Below are positions 59,801 through 61,665 of a stretch of DNA of 64,000 nt, in pieces; positions within the stretch are counted from its first letter, which is position 1; each line of letters starts with the position of its first letter. The notes beneath the pieces are model-generated. The model saw nothing but the letters and a program-made list of their open reading frames with translations. It searched no databases and was not told the origin of the DNA. Source of the stretch: Edolisoma coerulescens (Eukaryota > Chordata > Aves > Passeriformes > Campephagidae). The stretch covers positions 445,029 through 509,028 of the forward strand of contig VWZW01001370.1 in NCBI GenBank assembly GCA_013397115.1, written 5' to 3'. The translations under genes and the position numbers were made by a program.

Positions 59801-61005
59801 GGATTTGATATTTAATGGTGATACTCCCTCAGGAAAGTCCTTTTGGATCCTCTTGGTTGCATCCATGAGAGTGGGAACAAGCCTGTGGTGCCTTTTGGGG
59901 CCACACAAGCCCCATGTGCATTCAGTGCCCAGACAGGGGTGTCCCAGGCCATGCTCACGTTGTGGTGCTGTGGTGGGACCTTGCTCGGCGACTTCCAGGC
60001 TCTTCTCAAGTGCGGGTTGTTCTCCATCCCAGTGGTTAAGGTGTTCACCCTCGCTCCCACCACAAGCAGCACCTCCCACGAGGTGATTCTGGTCTGGCAA
60101 AACTCGGAGAAAGAGCTGCATGAGAATAATCCCAGGATCACTGAGGTTGGAAAAGATCTCCCAGGCCATCCAGTCCAATCCGTGCCCGATGCCCACCTTG
60201 TCCCCAGCCCAGAGCTCTGAGTGCCACCTCCAGGCCCTCCTTGGACACCTTCAGGGATGGAGACTCCAAACCTCCCTGGGCAGCCCCTGCCAAGGCCTGA
60301 CCACCCTTTCAGTGAAGAATTTCCTCCTGATGTCCAACCTGAGCCTGCCCTGGCACAGCTTGAGGCCGTTCCCTCTCCTCCTGTCCCTGTTCCCTGGCAA
60401 TAGGACAAGAGGAAATGGCCTCAAGCTGTACCACAGTCGAAGCCAGGACAAGAGAAGTGAAACTTTGTTCAGAAAGTGGCTGGAGAGGGCCAGGGACACT
60501 GTTCCCACACAAAGTCCAGCTCGGATGTGAGGGTTTGAGCACCCAGTGAGAGTGCAGGCAGCTGGAGCCTGGAGATGATCTACACTGAGGAGGGTTGTGG
60601 TGAGACACGGAGGTGTTGGATCCAGACCCTCCTTCCTCAAAGAGACTCCTCCAGCCCTTGTTTGCACCTCCCCAGTGGGAGCAGCTTGGATAAAGATCAC
60701 GGGGACTCAGATACCTCGGGGAGCAGCTGATGGACACCTTGGAAATCTGACCAAGCCTTGTCTCCTTTCCTCTGCAGACCGGGATAATCACGGACGCCAG
60801 GCTCAAGGAGCTGACCCCGGCCATGCCCGTTGTGTTCATCAAGGCCATTCCTGCAGACAAACAGGACACCCGGGGCATGTACCCGTGTCCTCTGTACAAA
60901 ACACGCCAGAGAGGGCCAACCTACGTGTGGACTTTTAACCTCAAAACGAAGGAAAACCCTTCCAAGTGGGTGCTCGCTGGCGTGGCCTTGCTGCTGCAGA
61001 TCTGA
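4235..61005 (+). CDS. DNAH17: 3' part of axonemal outer-arm dynein heavy chain gene (14 exons, 884 codons)
   Basis: The gene encodes a ciliary/flagellar dynein heavy chain, the ATP-driven motor of the outer dynein arm that slides axonemal doublet microtubules. Seen: 14 exons (4235-4399, 7395-7535, 9731-9901, 10901-11023, 23402-23595, 27551-27699, 31083-31210, 39897-40124, 43589-43780, 44113-44304, 45075-45245, 47542-47724, 54741-55130, 60778-61005), all with AG/GT borders, joining without frame break to a TGA stop. Introns are phase 0 except those after exons 5 (phase 2) and 6 (phase 1). Domain order by family knowledge: end of AAA5 (residues about 1-159), AAA6 (about 160-433), AAA6 lid (about 434-550), C-terminal domain (about 550-884). 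Dynein heavy chains are about 4,400-4,500 residues, so this is roughly the last fifth; the stalk, AAA1-4 and tail lie upstream of the window. The end WVLAGVALLLQI and the motif IPADKQD favour DNAH17 from memory; DNAH9 is the main alternative and DNAH11 less likely. The family is certain, the paralogue is not. Confidence 0.9.
5553..5843 (+). mobile_element. CR1 LINE 3' tail (first copy of duplication)
   Basis: Begins in the gagagggatttcttg region, contains gtgcccaaggccaggctgga and ends attctgtgatc. Identical to 6440-6730 because it lies in the duplicated 886 bp. Confidence 0.85.
6337..6337. other. single-base N at duplication junction
   Basis: One N between gaaggt and ccctgctgta, the last and first bases of the two identical 886-bp copies. 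It probably marks a contig join. Confidence 0.95.
6440..6730 (+). mobile_element. CR1 LINE 3' tail (second copy of duplication)
   Basis: The same element as 5553-5843, shifted by 887 bp; probably not an independent insertion. Confidence 0.8.
7395..7535 (+). CDS. DNAH17: dynein heavy chain exon 2 (AAA5 C-terminal helices)
   Basis: 47 codons, phase 0/0, acceptor ttgcccgcag, donor AAG|gtacct. The translation runs VQEFKVTEGRINEAREHYRP and ends MYQFSLK, matching the highly conserved axonemal dynein segment with the REHYRPAA motif after AAA5. It continues exon 1 directly. Third codon positions are strongly GC-rich, unlike the surrounding intron. Confidence 0.95.
7606..7728 (-). mobile_element. CR1 LINE 3' tail, antisense
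   Basis: Starts with the reversed terminal repeat ggaatcacagaatcacac, then gaattggaaggggcctt and the CCACGGGCAGGGACACCTTCC-type block. Confidence 0.8.
8827..8869. repeat. (TTA)n microsatellite
   Basis: About 14 uninterrupted TTA units following an A/T run; likely polymorphic in length. Confidence 0.95.
8926..9372 (+). mobile_element. CR1 LINE fragment (about 450 bp)
   Basis: One of the longer CR1 pieces here: starts in the ggtgagaccccacctggagc region, continues through gagctggagagggactgggg and stops at the ggcactggatggg block without the final octamer repeats, so both ends are incomplete. Confidence 0.85.
9731..9901 (+). CDS. DNAH17: dynein heavy chain exon 3 (AAA5-AAA6 connection)
   Basis: 57 codons, phase 0/0, acceptor gccctcccag, donor CAG|gtacca. 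It encodes AFHVVFQKAI, then DSITFSVFQYTARGLFERDK and LTFSAQLTFQ. The (Y/F)xYTxRGLFERDKL block is a hallmark of axonemal dyneins between AAA5 and AAA6. The open frame extends into both introns by chance (9167-9976); the exon limits are set by the splice sites and the family alignment. Confidence 0.95.
9902..10900 (+). other. intron 3
   Basis: 1.0 kb, of which about 40% is an antisense CR1 fragment (10001-10395). The rest is unassigned. Confidence 0.8.
10001..10395 (-). mobile_element. CR1 LINE fragment, antisense
   Basis: Starts ccacagaatcatccaggctg and runs to the reversed ctgagggagctgggaaaggg region. Same subfamily as 62977-63323 and 60128-60402 (shared ctccaggcactccttggaca-type block). Confidence 0.88.
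10901..11023 (+). CDS. DNAH17: dynein heavy chain exon 4 (AAA6 entry)
   Basis: 41 codons, phase 0/0, acceptor ggaattgcag, donor AAG|gtacct. It encodes ILLMNKEINPAELDFLLRYP and ends FLSDQSWGGIK, the conserved segment with the ELDFLLR and QSWGGIK motifs. The 12.4 kb intron that follows is the longest in the window. Confidence 0.95.
12529..12622 (+). mobile_element. CR1 LINE 3' tail
   Basis: cacttgaggacatgggttag followed by the gatggttgggcttggtgacc and cctctgtgattctgtga blocks. Confidence 0.8.
14611..14660. repeat. short degenerate tandem repeat
   Basis: Three to four copies of a ctctgaattgatc-like unit of about 13-14 bp. Small and imperfect. Confidence 0.5.
16850..17072 (+). mobile_element. 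CR1 LINE internal fragment
   Basis: CR1 sequence upstream of the usual tail: gacattgaggggctggagtg, gggaagggtctggagcccc and gagggagctgggaaaggggc, stopping at ggctctgcacacag. It lacks the 3' end. Confidence 0.8.
18598..18652 (-). mobile_element. CR1 LINE 3' end, antisense, very short
   Basis: Reversed CR1 end: gatcacagaactgttgggtc then gttggaaaagaccttcaaga; only about 55 bp. Confidence 0.65.
21636..21808 (+). mobile_element. CR1 LINE 3' tail
   Basis: gggaacaggctgcccagagc to cccttccaacccaaaccatt and a final ctgtgatcctgt. Confidence 0.85.
22810..22878 (+). mobile_element. CR1 LINE 3' end, short
   Basis: Only the last about 70 bp: gtggaacgagatgatcttca, cccttccaacccaaacca and ctgtgcttctgtga. Confidence 0.8.
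23402..23595 (+). CDS. DNAH17: dynein heavy chain exon 5 (AAA6)
   Basis: 194 bp, starting in phase 0 and ending after two bases of an Arg codon (phase 2). Acceptor catttttgcag, donor CAG|gtgggg. It encodes ALSSMEEFRNLDRDIEGSAK, then RWKKFVESECPEKE and LCIMRALRPDRV. The DIEGSAKRWKK and RxLRPDR motifs are diagnostic of the start of AAA6 in axonemal heavy chains. The next exon supplies the missing base, restoring frame. Confidence 0.94.
23736..23940 (+). mobile_element. CR1 LINE 3' tail
   Basis: gtgagggtgggcaggccctg through aagctgtggctgcccctgg to accgttctgagattctctga. It lies 140 bp downstream of exon 5. Confidence 0.87.
24314..24347. repeat. CT/T-rich simple tract
   Basis: A (CT)n stretch running into a T-run of about 15; simple sequence. 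Confidence 0.8.
27089..27482 (+). mobile_element. CR1 LINE fragment (about 390 bp)
   Basis: Starts ggacaagtcgtatgaggagt, includes gagggagctgggaaaggggc, an internal aatattaaggaaaactttt block and an ending gggattccgtga. Ends about 70 bp before exon 6. Confidence 0.87.
27551..27699 (+). CDS. DNAH17: dynein heavy chain exon 6 (AAA6 P-loop position)
   Basis: 149 bp; its first base completes the Arg codon split by the previous intron, and it ends after one base of a Gly codon (phase 1). Acceptor tctctggcag, donor ACG|gtaaat. It encodes DFVEEKLGSKYVVGRSLDFA and ends MFFILSPGVDPLKDVEKH. ILSPGVDP sits where a Walker A loop would be. By family knowledge AAA6 does not bind nucleotide, and indeed no GxxGxGK[S/T] is seen. 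No start codon precedes it in frame, so it is easily missed by ORF scanning. Confidence 0.94.
28060..28119 (+). mobile_element. CR1 LINE 3' end, short
   Basis: aaggttgaaccagaggaccc, cccttccaacctgctattct and a tatgattttatga ending. Confidence 0.7.
30622..31017 (-). mobile_element. probable solo LTR of an endogenous retrovirus, antisense
   Basis: About 396 bp bounded by TG...CA. Read on the - strand it has a TATA box (cctataaaagtgtgag, around 30774-30789 on +) followed about 120 bp later by an AATAAA (around 30675-30690 on +), the U3-R-U5 order of a retroviral LTR. No gag/pol/env reading frames flank it. I could not find a clean target-site duplication, so the ends are approximate and the call is inferred from architecture. 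It ends 65 bp before the exon 7 acceptor. Confidence 0.6.
31083..31210 (+). CDS. DNAH17: dynein heavy chain exon 7 (AAA6)
   Basis: 128 bp; the first two bases complete a Gly codon, then 42 codons to phase 0. Acceptor ttttctcctag, donor CAG|gtacag. It encodes KKLGYTFNHRNLHNVSLGQG, then QEVVAERALDLAAKEGHWVI and LQ. SLGQGQE and GHWVILQN are near-invariant in dynein AAA6, the latter at the Walker B position. The acceptor lies only 65 bp downstream of a probable LTR (30622-31017). Confidence 0.95.
31346..31594 (+). mobile_element. CR1 LINE 3' tail
   Basis: Begins ctcagcagacactgaaggtt, continues gggagggtgggcaggccctg and ends tcatgattctgtgatt. Shares its start with 32647-32882. Confidence 0.85.
32647..32882 (+). 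mobile_element. CR1 LINE 3' tail, same start as 31346
   Basis: Begins ctcagccgacactgaaagtt and runs in parallel with 31346-31594 at about 90% identity by eye to cccaaaccattccatgag. Confidence 0.85.
33451..34018 (-). mobile_element. CR1 LINE fragment (about 570 bp), antisense
   Basis: Starts atcacagaatcccaggatgg, followed by ggttggaaggacctctgggg; it continues into the GC-rich reversed 3' UTR and ORF-proximal part of an older CR1 subfamily (cagctccctcagcccttcct). The longest CR1 piece in the window; its far end is uncertain and merges into a 47-bp two-copy repeat at 34013. Confidence 0.8.
34013..34106. repeat. two-copy 47-bp tandem repeat
   Basis: ccccaggacactctgctggc begins at 34013 and again at 34060, each followed by tcagggacagctc; the copies differ by a few bases. 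Confidence 0.85.
34117..34190 (+). mobile_element. CR1 LINE 3' end, short
   Basis: acaaggggctggaattggat, cccttccaacccaaaccctt and cacgattctgtgatg. Opposite in orientation to the CR1 just before it. Confidence 0.8.
34703..34993. repeat. 31-bp minisatellite with assembly gap
   Basis: Unit of 31 bp beginning gtgcagggaatgggcagtgg (starts at 34727 and 34758, resuming at 34892). It decays downstream into shorter ggatggtcagt-type units to 34993. 34761-34891 is N, so the copy number is unknown. Confidence 0.9.
34761..34891. other. 131-N assembly gap
   Basis: A run of 131 N inside the 31-bp minisatellite. The distance between flanking units (134 bp) is not a multiple of 31, so the gap size is probably an estimate. 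Confidence 0.98.
36388..36562 (+). mobile_element. CR1 LINE 3' tail
   Basis: gctgcagggacgttggaaca, gtggcacttgggcacgtggg, gatggttggatttggtgatt and a final acgattctgtgtttctc. Confidence 0.75.
38272..38665 (+). mobile_element. old, interrupted CR1 LINE fragment
   Basis: Two CR1-like parts: 38272-38460 (catgaggagaggctggggta) and about 38515-38665 (ggttgaacactggcacacgt, then aacctgctctagctggccct), separated by an AT-rich insert. Diverged, so an old subfamily. Confidence 0.65.
39897..40124 (+). CDS. DNAH17: dynein heavy chain exon 8 (AAA6 core)
   Basis: 76 codons, phase 0/0, acceptor tgtccctgccag, donor CAG|gtagga. It encodes NIHLVAKWLSSLEKKLEQHS, FRVFVSAEPAP, IPQGILENSIKITSEAPTGM and HANLHKALDNFSQ. 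The FR(V/L)F(V/I)SAEP, IPQGILENxIKIT and PTGMHANLHKAL motifs are classic for this family. The open frame extends well into both introns, but the alignment ends at the splice sites. Confidence 0.96.
40377..40560 (-). mobile_element. CR1 LINE 3' tail, antisense
   Basis: atcacagaatcacagaatga, then gatcatcaagtccaacctat and ccagggatggtgactccacc. Confidence 0.85.
41001..41430. mobile_element. 430-bp element with about 66-bp terminal inverted repeats (unidentified)
   Basis: Left arm 41001-41065 (ggctgagagcatctcagacc ... ccacggtgtg) matches the reverse complement of right arm 41365-41430 with about three mismatches. The 300-bp interior is not a CR1 and has no convincing coding content. This fits a non-autonomous DNA transposon or a fold-back element; flanks ttgag/ttgaa are only a near-match for a target duplication. 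Family not recognised. Confidence 0.6.
41560..42058 (+). mobile_element. CR1 LINE fragment (about 500 bp)
   Basis: ccccaaacacagctggaacg, gcctggaggagagaagactc, gggacaggacaaggggaatg, gtgagggtgggcaggccctg and a final aaaccactccgggatt. Confidence 0.88.
42884..43005 (+). mobile_element. CR1 LINE 3' end
   Basis: ggttggacagggcttggaga, aggtgtccctgcccatggca and gaattctgtgattctgtggc. Confidence 0.85.
43210..43223. repeat. short (GT)n microsatellite
   Basis: About seven GT units. Confidence 0.85.
43262..43515 (+). mobile_element. CR1 LINE 3' tail
   Basis: tcccaggtaacaaggggcaa, gggatgttaggaaaaatttc, ggctgcccagggaagtggtg and cctctgattctgtgact. Ends about 75 bp before exon 9. Confidence 0.83.
43589..43780 (+). 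CDS. DNAH17: dynein heavy chain exon 9 (AAA6 lid)
   Basis: 64 codons, phase 0/0, acceptor cccgtgttgcag, donor AAG|gtgggg. It encodes DTLEMCSQEKEFRSILFALC, then YFHAVVAERRKFGAQGWNRS and YPFSTGDLTISV. The motifs FALCYFHAVVAERRKFGAQG and GWNRSYPF are among the most conserved in axonemal dyneins. A CR1 tail ends about 75 bp upstream of the exon. Confidence 0.96.
43781..44112 (+). other. intron 9
   Basis: 332 bp, no repeat or other feature recognised. Confidence 0.85.
44113..44304 (+). CDS. DNAH17: dynein heavy chain exon 10 (end of AAA6 lid)
   Basis: 64 codons, phase 0/0, acceptor ccacacccag, donor CAG|gtgagc. It encodes VPYDDLRYLVGEIMYGGHIT, then DDWDRRLCKTYLEEFIKPEM and ends NMDYNGYHQ. The GEIMYGGHITDDWDRR motif is a family hallmark. 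The C-terminal domain begins around residue 550, at APGFPLP. The intron before it is only 332 bp, the shortest in the window. Confidence 0.96.
44305..45074 (+). other. intron 10
   Basis: 770 bp, no interspersed repeat recognised; nothing else seen. Confidence 0.85.
45075..45245 (+). CDS. DNAH17: dynein heavy chain exon 11 (C-terminal domain)
   Basis: 57 codons, phase 0/0, acceptor tctctgtgcag, donor ACG|gtgaga. It encodes YIDDALPPESPHLYGLHPNA, then EIGFLTQRSEQLLRTVLELQ and a Gly/Ala/Glu-rich stretch (about residues 602-616 of the partial protein). YGLHPNAEIGFLT is diagnostic; the low-complexity tail falls where family members vary in length and sequence. A 252-codon open frame on the opposite strand here is a by-product of GC-rich coding sequence. 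Confidence 0.95.
45246..47541 (+). other. intron 11
   Basis: 2.3 kb without any recognisable CR1 tail, unusual for an intron of this size here. Open frames on both strands around 46.5-46.9 kb show no family motif and are taken as chance. Confidence 0.8.
47542..47724 (+). CDS. DNAH17: dynein heavy chain exon 12 (C-terminal domain)
   Basis: 61 codons, phase 0/0, acceptor tttggcacag, donor AAG|gtagga. It encodes VQALLEEMLEKLTDQFNMAE, then RTPYAVVALQECERMNVLTA and EIRRSLAELELGLK. The P(Y/F)xVVxxQECERMNxL motif and the RRSLxEL helix are typical of beta-class outer-arm heavy chains. Confidence 0.95.
49277..49786 (+). repeat. left arm of large inverted repeat
   Basis: About 510 bp matching the reverse complement of 52612-53121 with very few differences (one seen at cctcaaaggg versus cctcgaaggg; a few more at the outer end). 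It includes gcagcagcctcagcccctga and, at its inner end, an antisense CR1 tail (49674-49786). Spacer to the right arm is about 2.8 kb. Confidence 0.92.
49674..49786 (-). mobile_element. CR1 LINE 3' tail inside the left inverted arm
   Basis: ccttaaggctggaaaagacc, agtccaaccatcaccccagc and ccatggcctcaggtgccaca, the reverse of the tail at 52612-52737. Confidence 0.82.
49806..49920 (+). mobile_element. tRNA-derived SINE with CR1-like tail (TguSINE1-like)
   Basis: A tRNA-Ile-like head: A-box-like tggctcagttgg at 49806-49817, gctgacaccaccagggc in anticodon-arm position, and B-box ggttcaatcc at 49840-49849, ending aggcca. It continues directly into a CR1-type 3' end (gggctcgatgatccttgtgg ... aatattctgt). 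This head-tail structure is that of the zebra finch SINE family TguSINE1 as I recall it. The D-arm is shortened, so it cannot be a working tRNA. Confidence 0.75.
49930..50065 (-). mobile_element. CR1 LINE fragment, antisense
   Basis: gtgactccagcactgccctg, gggcagcctgtcccggtgct and ctttcctaatatccaaacca, matching the reversed middle of a CR1 tail. Confidence 0.7.
52119..52312. repeat. 26-bp minisatellite, about 7 copies
   Basis: Unit gtcacctcagaggatccctg + agtgtg, starting at 52119, 52145, 52171, 52197, 52223, 52249 and 52275; copies vary only at the cag/cgg/tgg position, and the last is truncated. Confidence 0.95.
52452..52737 (+). mobile_element. CR1 LINE 3' tail overlapping the right inverted arm
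   Basis: gacaggacaagaggaaatga, gttggatgttaggaaaaatt, atggtttagtggtgagcacg and ctctgtggttctttgaat. Only the part from 52612 is shared with the left arm. Confidence 0.85.
52612..53121 (-). repeat. right arm of large inverted repeat
   Basis: Reverse-complement partner of 49277-49786. Its inner end lies within a CR1 tail that continues further in this copy than in the left arm. Confidence 0.92.
53128..53192 (+). mobile_element. CR1 LINE 3' end, short
   Basis: gtacttggtgatattaaagg, accaccttcaccattccgtg and gttctgtggttc, just outside the right inverted arm. Confidence 0.7.
53871..54075 (-). mobile_element. CR1 LINE 3' tail, antisense
   Basis: cagaatcacagaggagtcgt, tggtccaaccccatcccaag, aggaccctgtcctggtgggt and gactccacagcctctgtgga. 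Confidence 0.8.
54741..55130 (+). CDS. DNAH17: dynein heavy chain exon 13 (C-terminal domain)
   Basis: 130 codons, the longest exon here, phase 0/0; acceptor tttctcaccag, donor CAG|gtgagc. It encodes GELTMTSDMENLQNSLFLDT, VPESWVKRSYPS, GGFFNPQSILTAVMQTTARK, NKWPLDKMTLQCDVTKKSRE and GLFMEGARWDAQ. WLxGFFNPQSFLTAxMQ, ARKNxWPLDKM and GLFMEGARWD are conserved across axonemal dyneins. The stretch LQCDVTKKSREDF is, from memory, closer to DNAH17 than to DNAH9. Confidence 0.96.
55831..56333. repeat. 19-bp minisatellite, about 26 copies
   Basis: Unit ctcccagtttgtgccatgg (19 bp) with variants (cccagttcatgctgtgacc and others) repeated over 500 bp. It stays open in several frames on both strands, producing spurious repetitive peptides. 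Confidence 0.95.
58201..58430 (-). mobile_element. CR1 LINE 3' tail, antisense
   Basis: ccacagaatcccagactggg, gaagggaccttgaagatcaa, atccaggggcagccacagct and tgccagggcctccccaccct. Confidence 0.88.
58465..58641. repeat. 24-bp pyrimidine-rich minisatellite, about 7 copies
   Basis: Unit close to tttccctgctggctccatgt + cccc (24 bp). Being a multiple of 3, it reads as a repeated PLSLLAPC-type peptide, without sign of real coding. Confidence 0.92.
60128..60402 (-). mobile_element. CR1 LINE fragment, antisense
   Basis: atcccaggatcactgaggtt, ctccaggccctccttggaca, aagaatttcctcctgatgtc and ctcctcctgtccctgttccc. Same subfamily as 10001-10395. Confidence 0.87.
60403..60438 (+). mobile_element. short CR1 piece in opposite orientation (inverted junction)
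   Basis: aggacaagaggaaatggcct + caagctgtaccaca is sense CR1 sequence from the same consensus position as the end of the antisense copy it abuts, giving a small head-to-head junction. Confidence 0.65.
60778..61005 (+). CDS. DNAH17: dynein heavy chain terminal coding exon 14
   Basis: 75 codons plus the TGA stop at 61003-61005; acceptor tcctctgcag, entering in phase 0. It encodes TGIITDARLKELTPAMPVVF, then IKAIPADKQD, YPCPLYKTRQRGPTYVWTFN and LKTKENPSKWVLAGVALLLQ plus a final Ile. The RGPTYVWTFxLKT motif and the hydrophobic end match the normal C-terminus of the clade, so the protein is not truncated. The final residues LAGVALLLQI are the main reason for choosing DNAH17 over DNAH9/11. Confidence 0.96.
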   Translation, partial: TGIITDARLKELTPAMPVVFIKAIPADKQDTRGMYPCPLYKTRQRGPTYVWTFNLKTKENPSKWVLAGVALLLQI

Positions 61006-61665
61006 GGCACCAGCGCAGACCTTGGTCTGCAAATCCCTCATGATGCCTTTGTCACACAATTTAAACAATTGAATGCTGGGATTAACCCAAGTTCCACCTC
61101 TCTGATGGACTCCCAAGTTATGTACCCAGGACTGTCTCTGTGTCCTGGGGATGTGACCCAAACAGGGCCTGCGAGGAGGTGACAGAGGTGCAGAGTGACA
61201 CATGGCCCAGGGTCCTGGCTGCTGGAAATCAATATCCTGTAATTCTTACATTGCTGCACTGGAAGATCCCAGCCCGGAGCCTGATATACCACACCCAGAG
61301 AGTGCTAAACTTAAATCTGATTTTTATTTCTCCTCATGATCCAAAGTAGTTTTAAAATCAGCGGCCTTCTCCAAAACACTTCAATAGTCTAATGACTTGT
61401 GAAATTCTCCAGAATTTATTCTTTTCTCTCCGTGAGTGTTTCTTTGTCGTGTGTGTAATGCTGGAAGCTGGGAGGTGAGCAGATGTTGTGGTTATGAGCT
61501 GTGTCTTGCTAACACTCCTGTAAATCTTAGAAACATTGAAAATGGTGTTAATACCCAATGTGCTTAATGGAATCAACAGTGAAAGTACAGCACAGGGATT
61601 ATTTAAGAGGAATATGTCATGGTGATAGATATTTACTAATAAAAGTAATCGTTCCTGGAATAGTC
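61006..61665 (+). other. probable 3' UTR of the dynein gene
   Basis: Sequence after the stop codon with no open coding signal, AT-richer than the last exon. It runs to just beyond the first good AATAAA at 61638. The extent is inferred; other cleavage sites are possible. Confidence 0.45.
61638..61643 (+). terminator. candidate poly(A) signal AATAAA
   Basis: A canonical AATAAA 633 bp after the stop, the first I see downstream of it. A cleavage site about 15-25 bp further on would be expected. No transcript evidence is available. Confidence 0.45.

Larger units (their letters stand above)
55131..60777 (+). other. intron 13 (5.6 kb)
   Basis: Holds a 19-bp minisatellite (55831-56333), an antisense CR1 (58201-58430), a 24-bp pyrimidine-rich minisatellite (58465-58641) and an antisense CR1 with a small inverted end (60128-60438). 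AT-rich, repeat-poor stretches at about 57490-57950 and 59000-59530. Confidence 0.8.
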
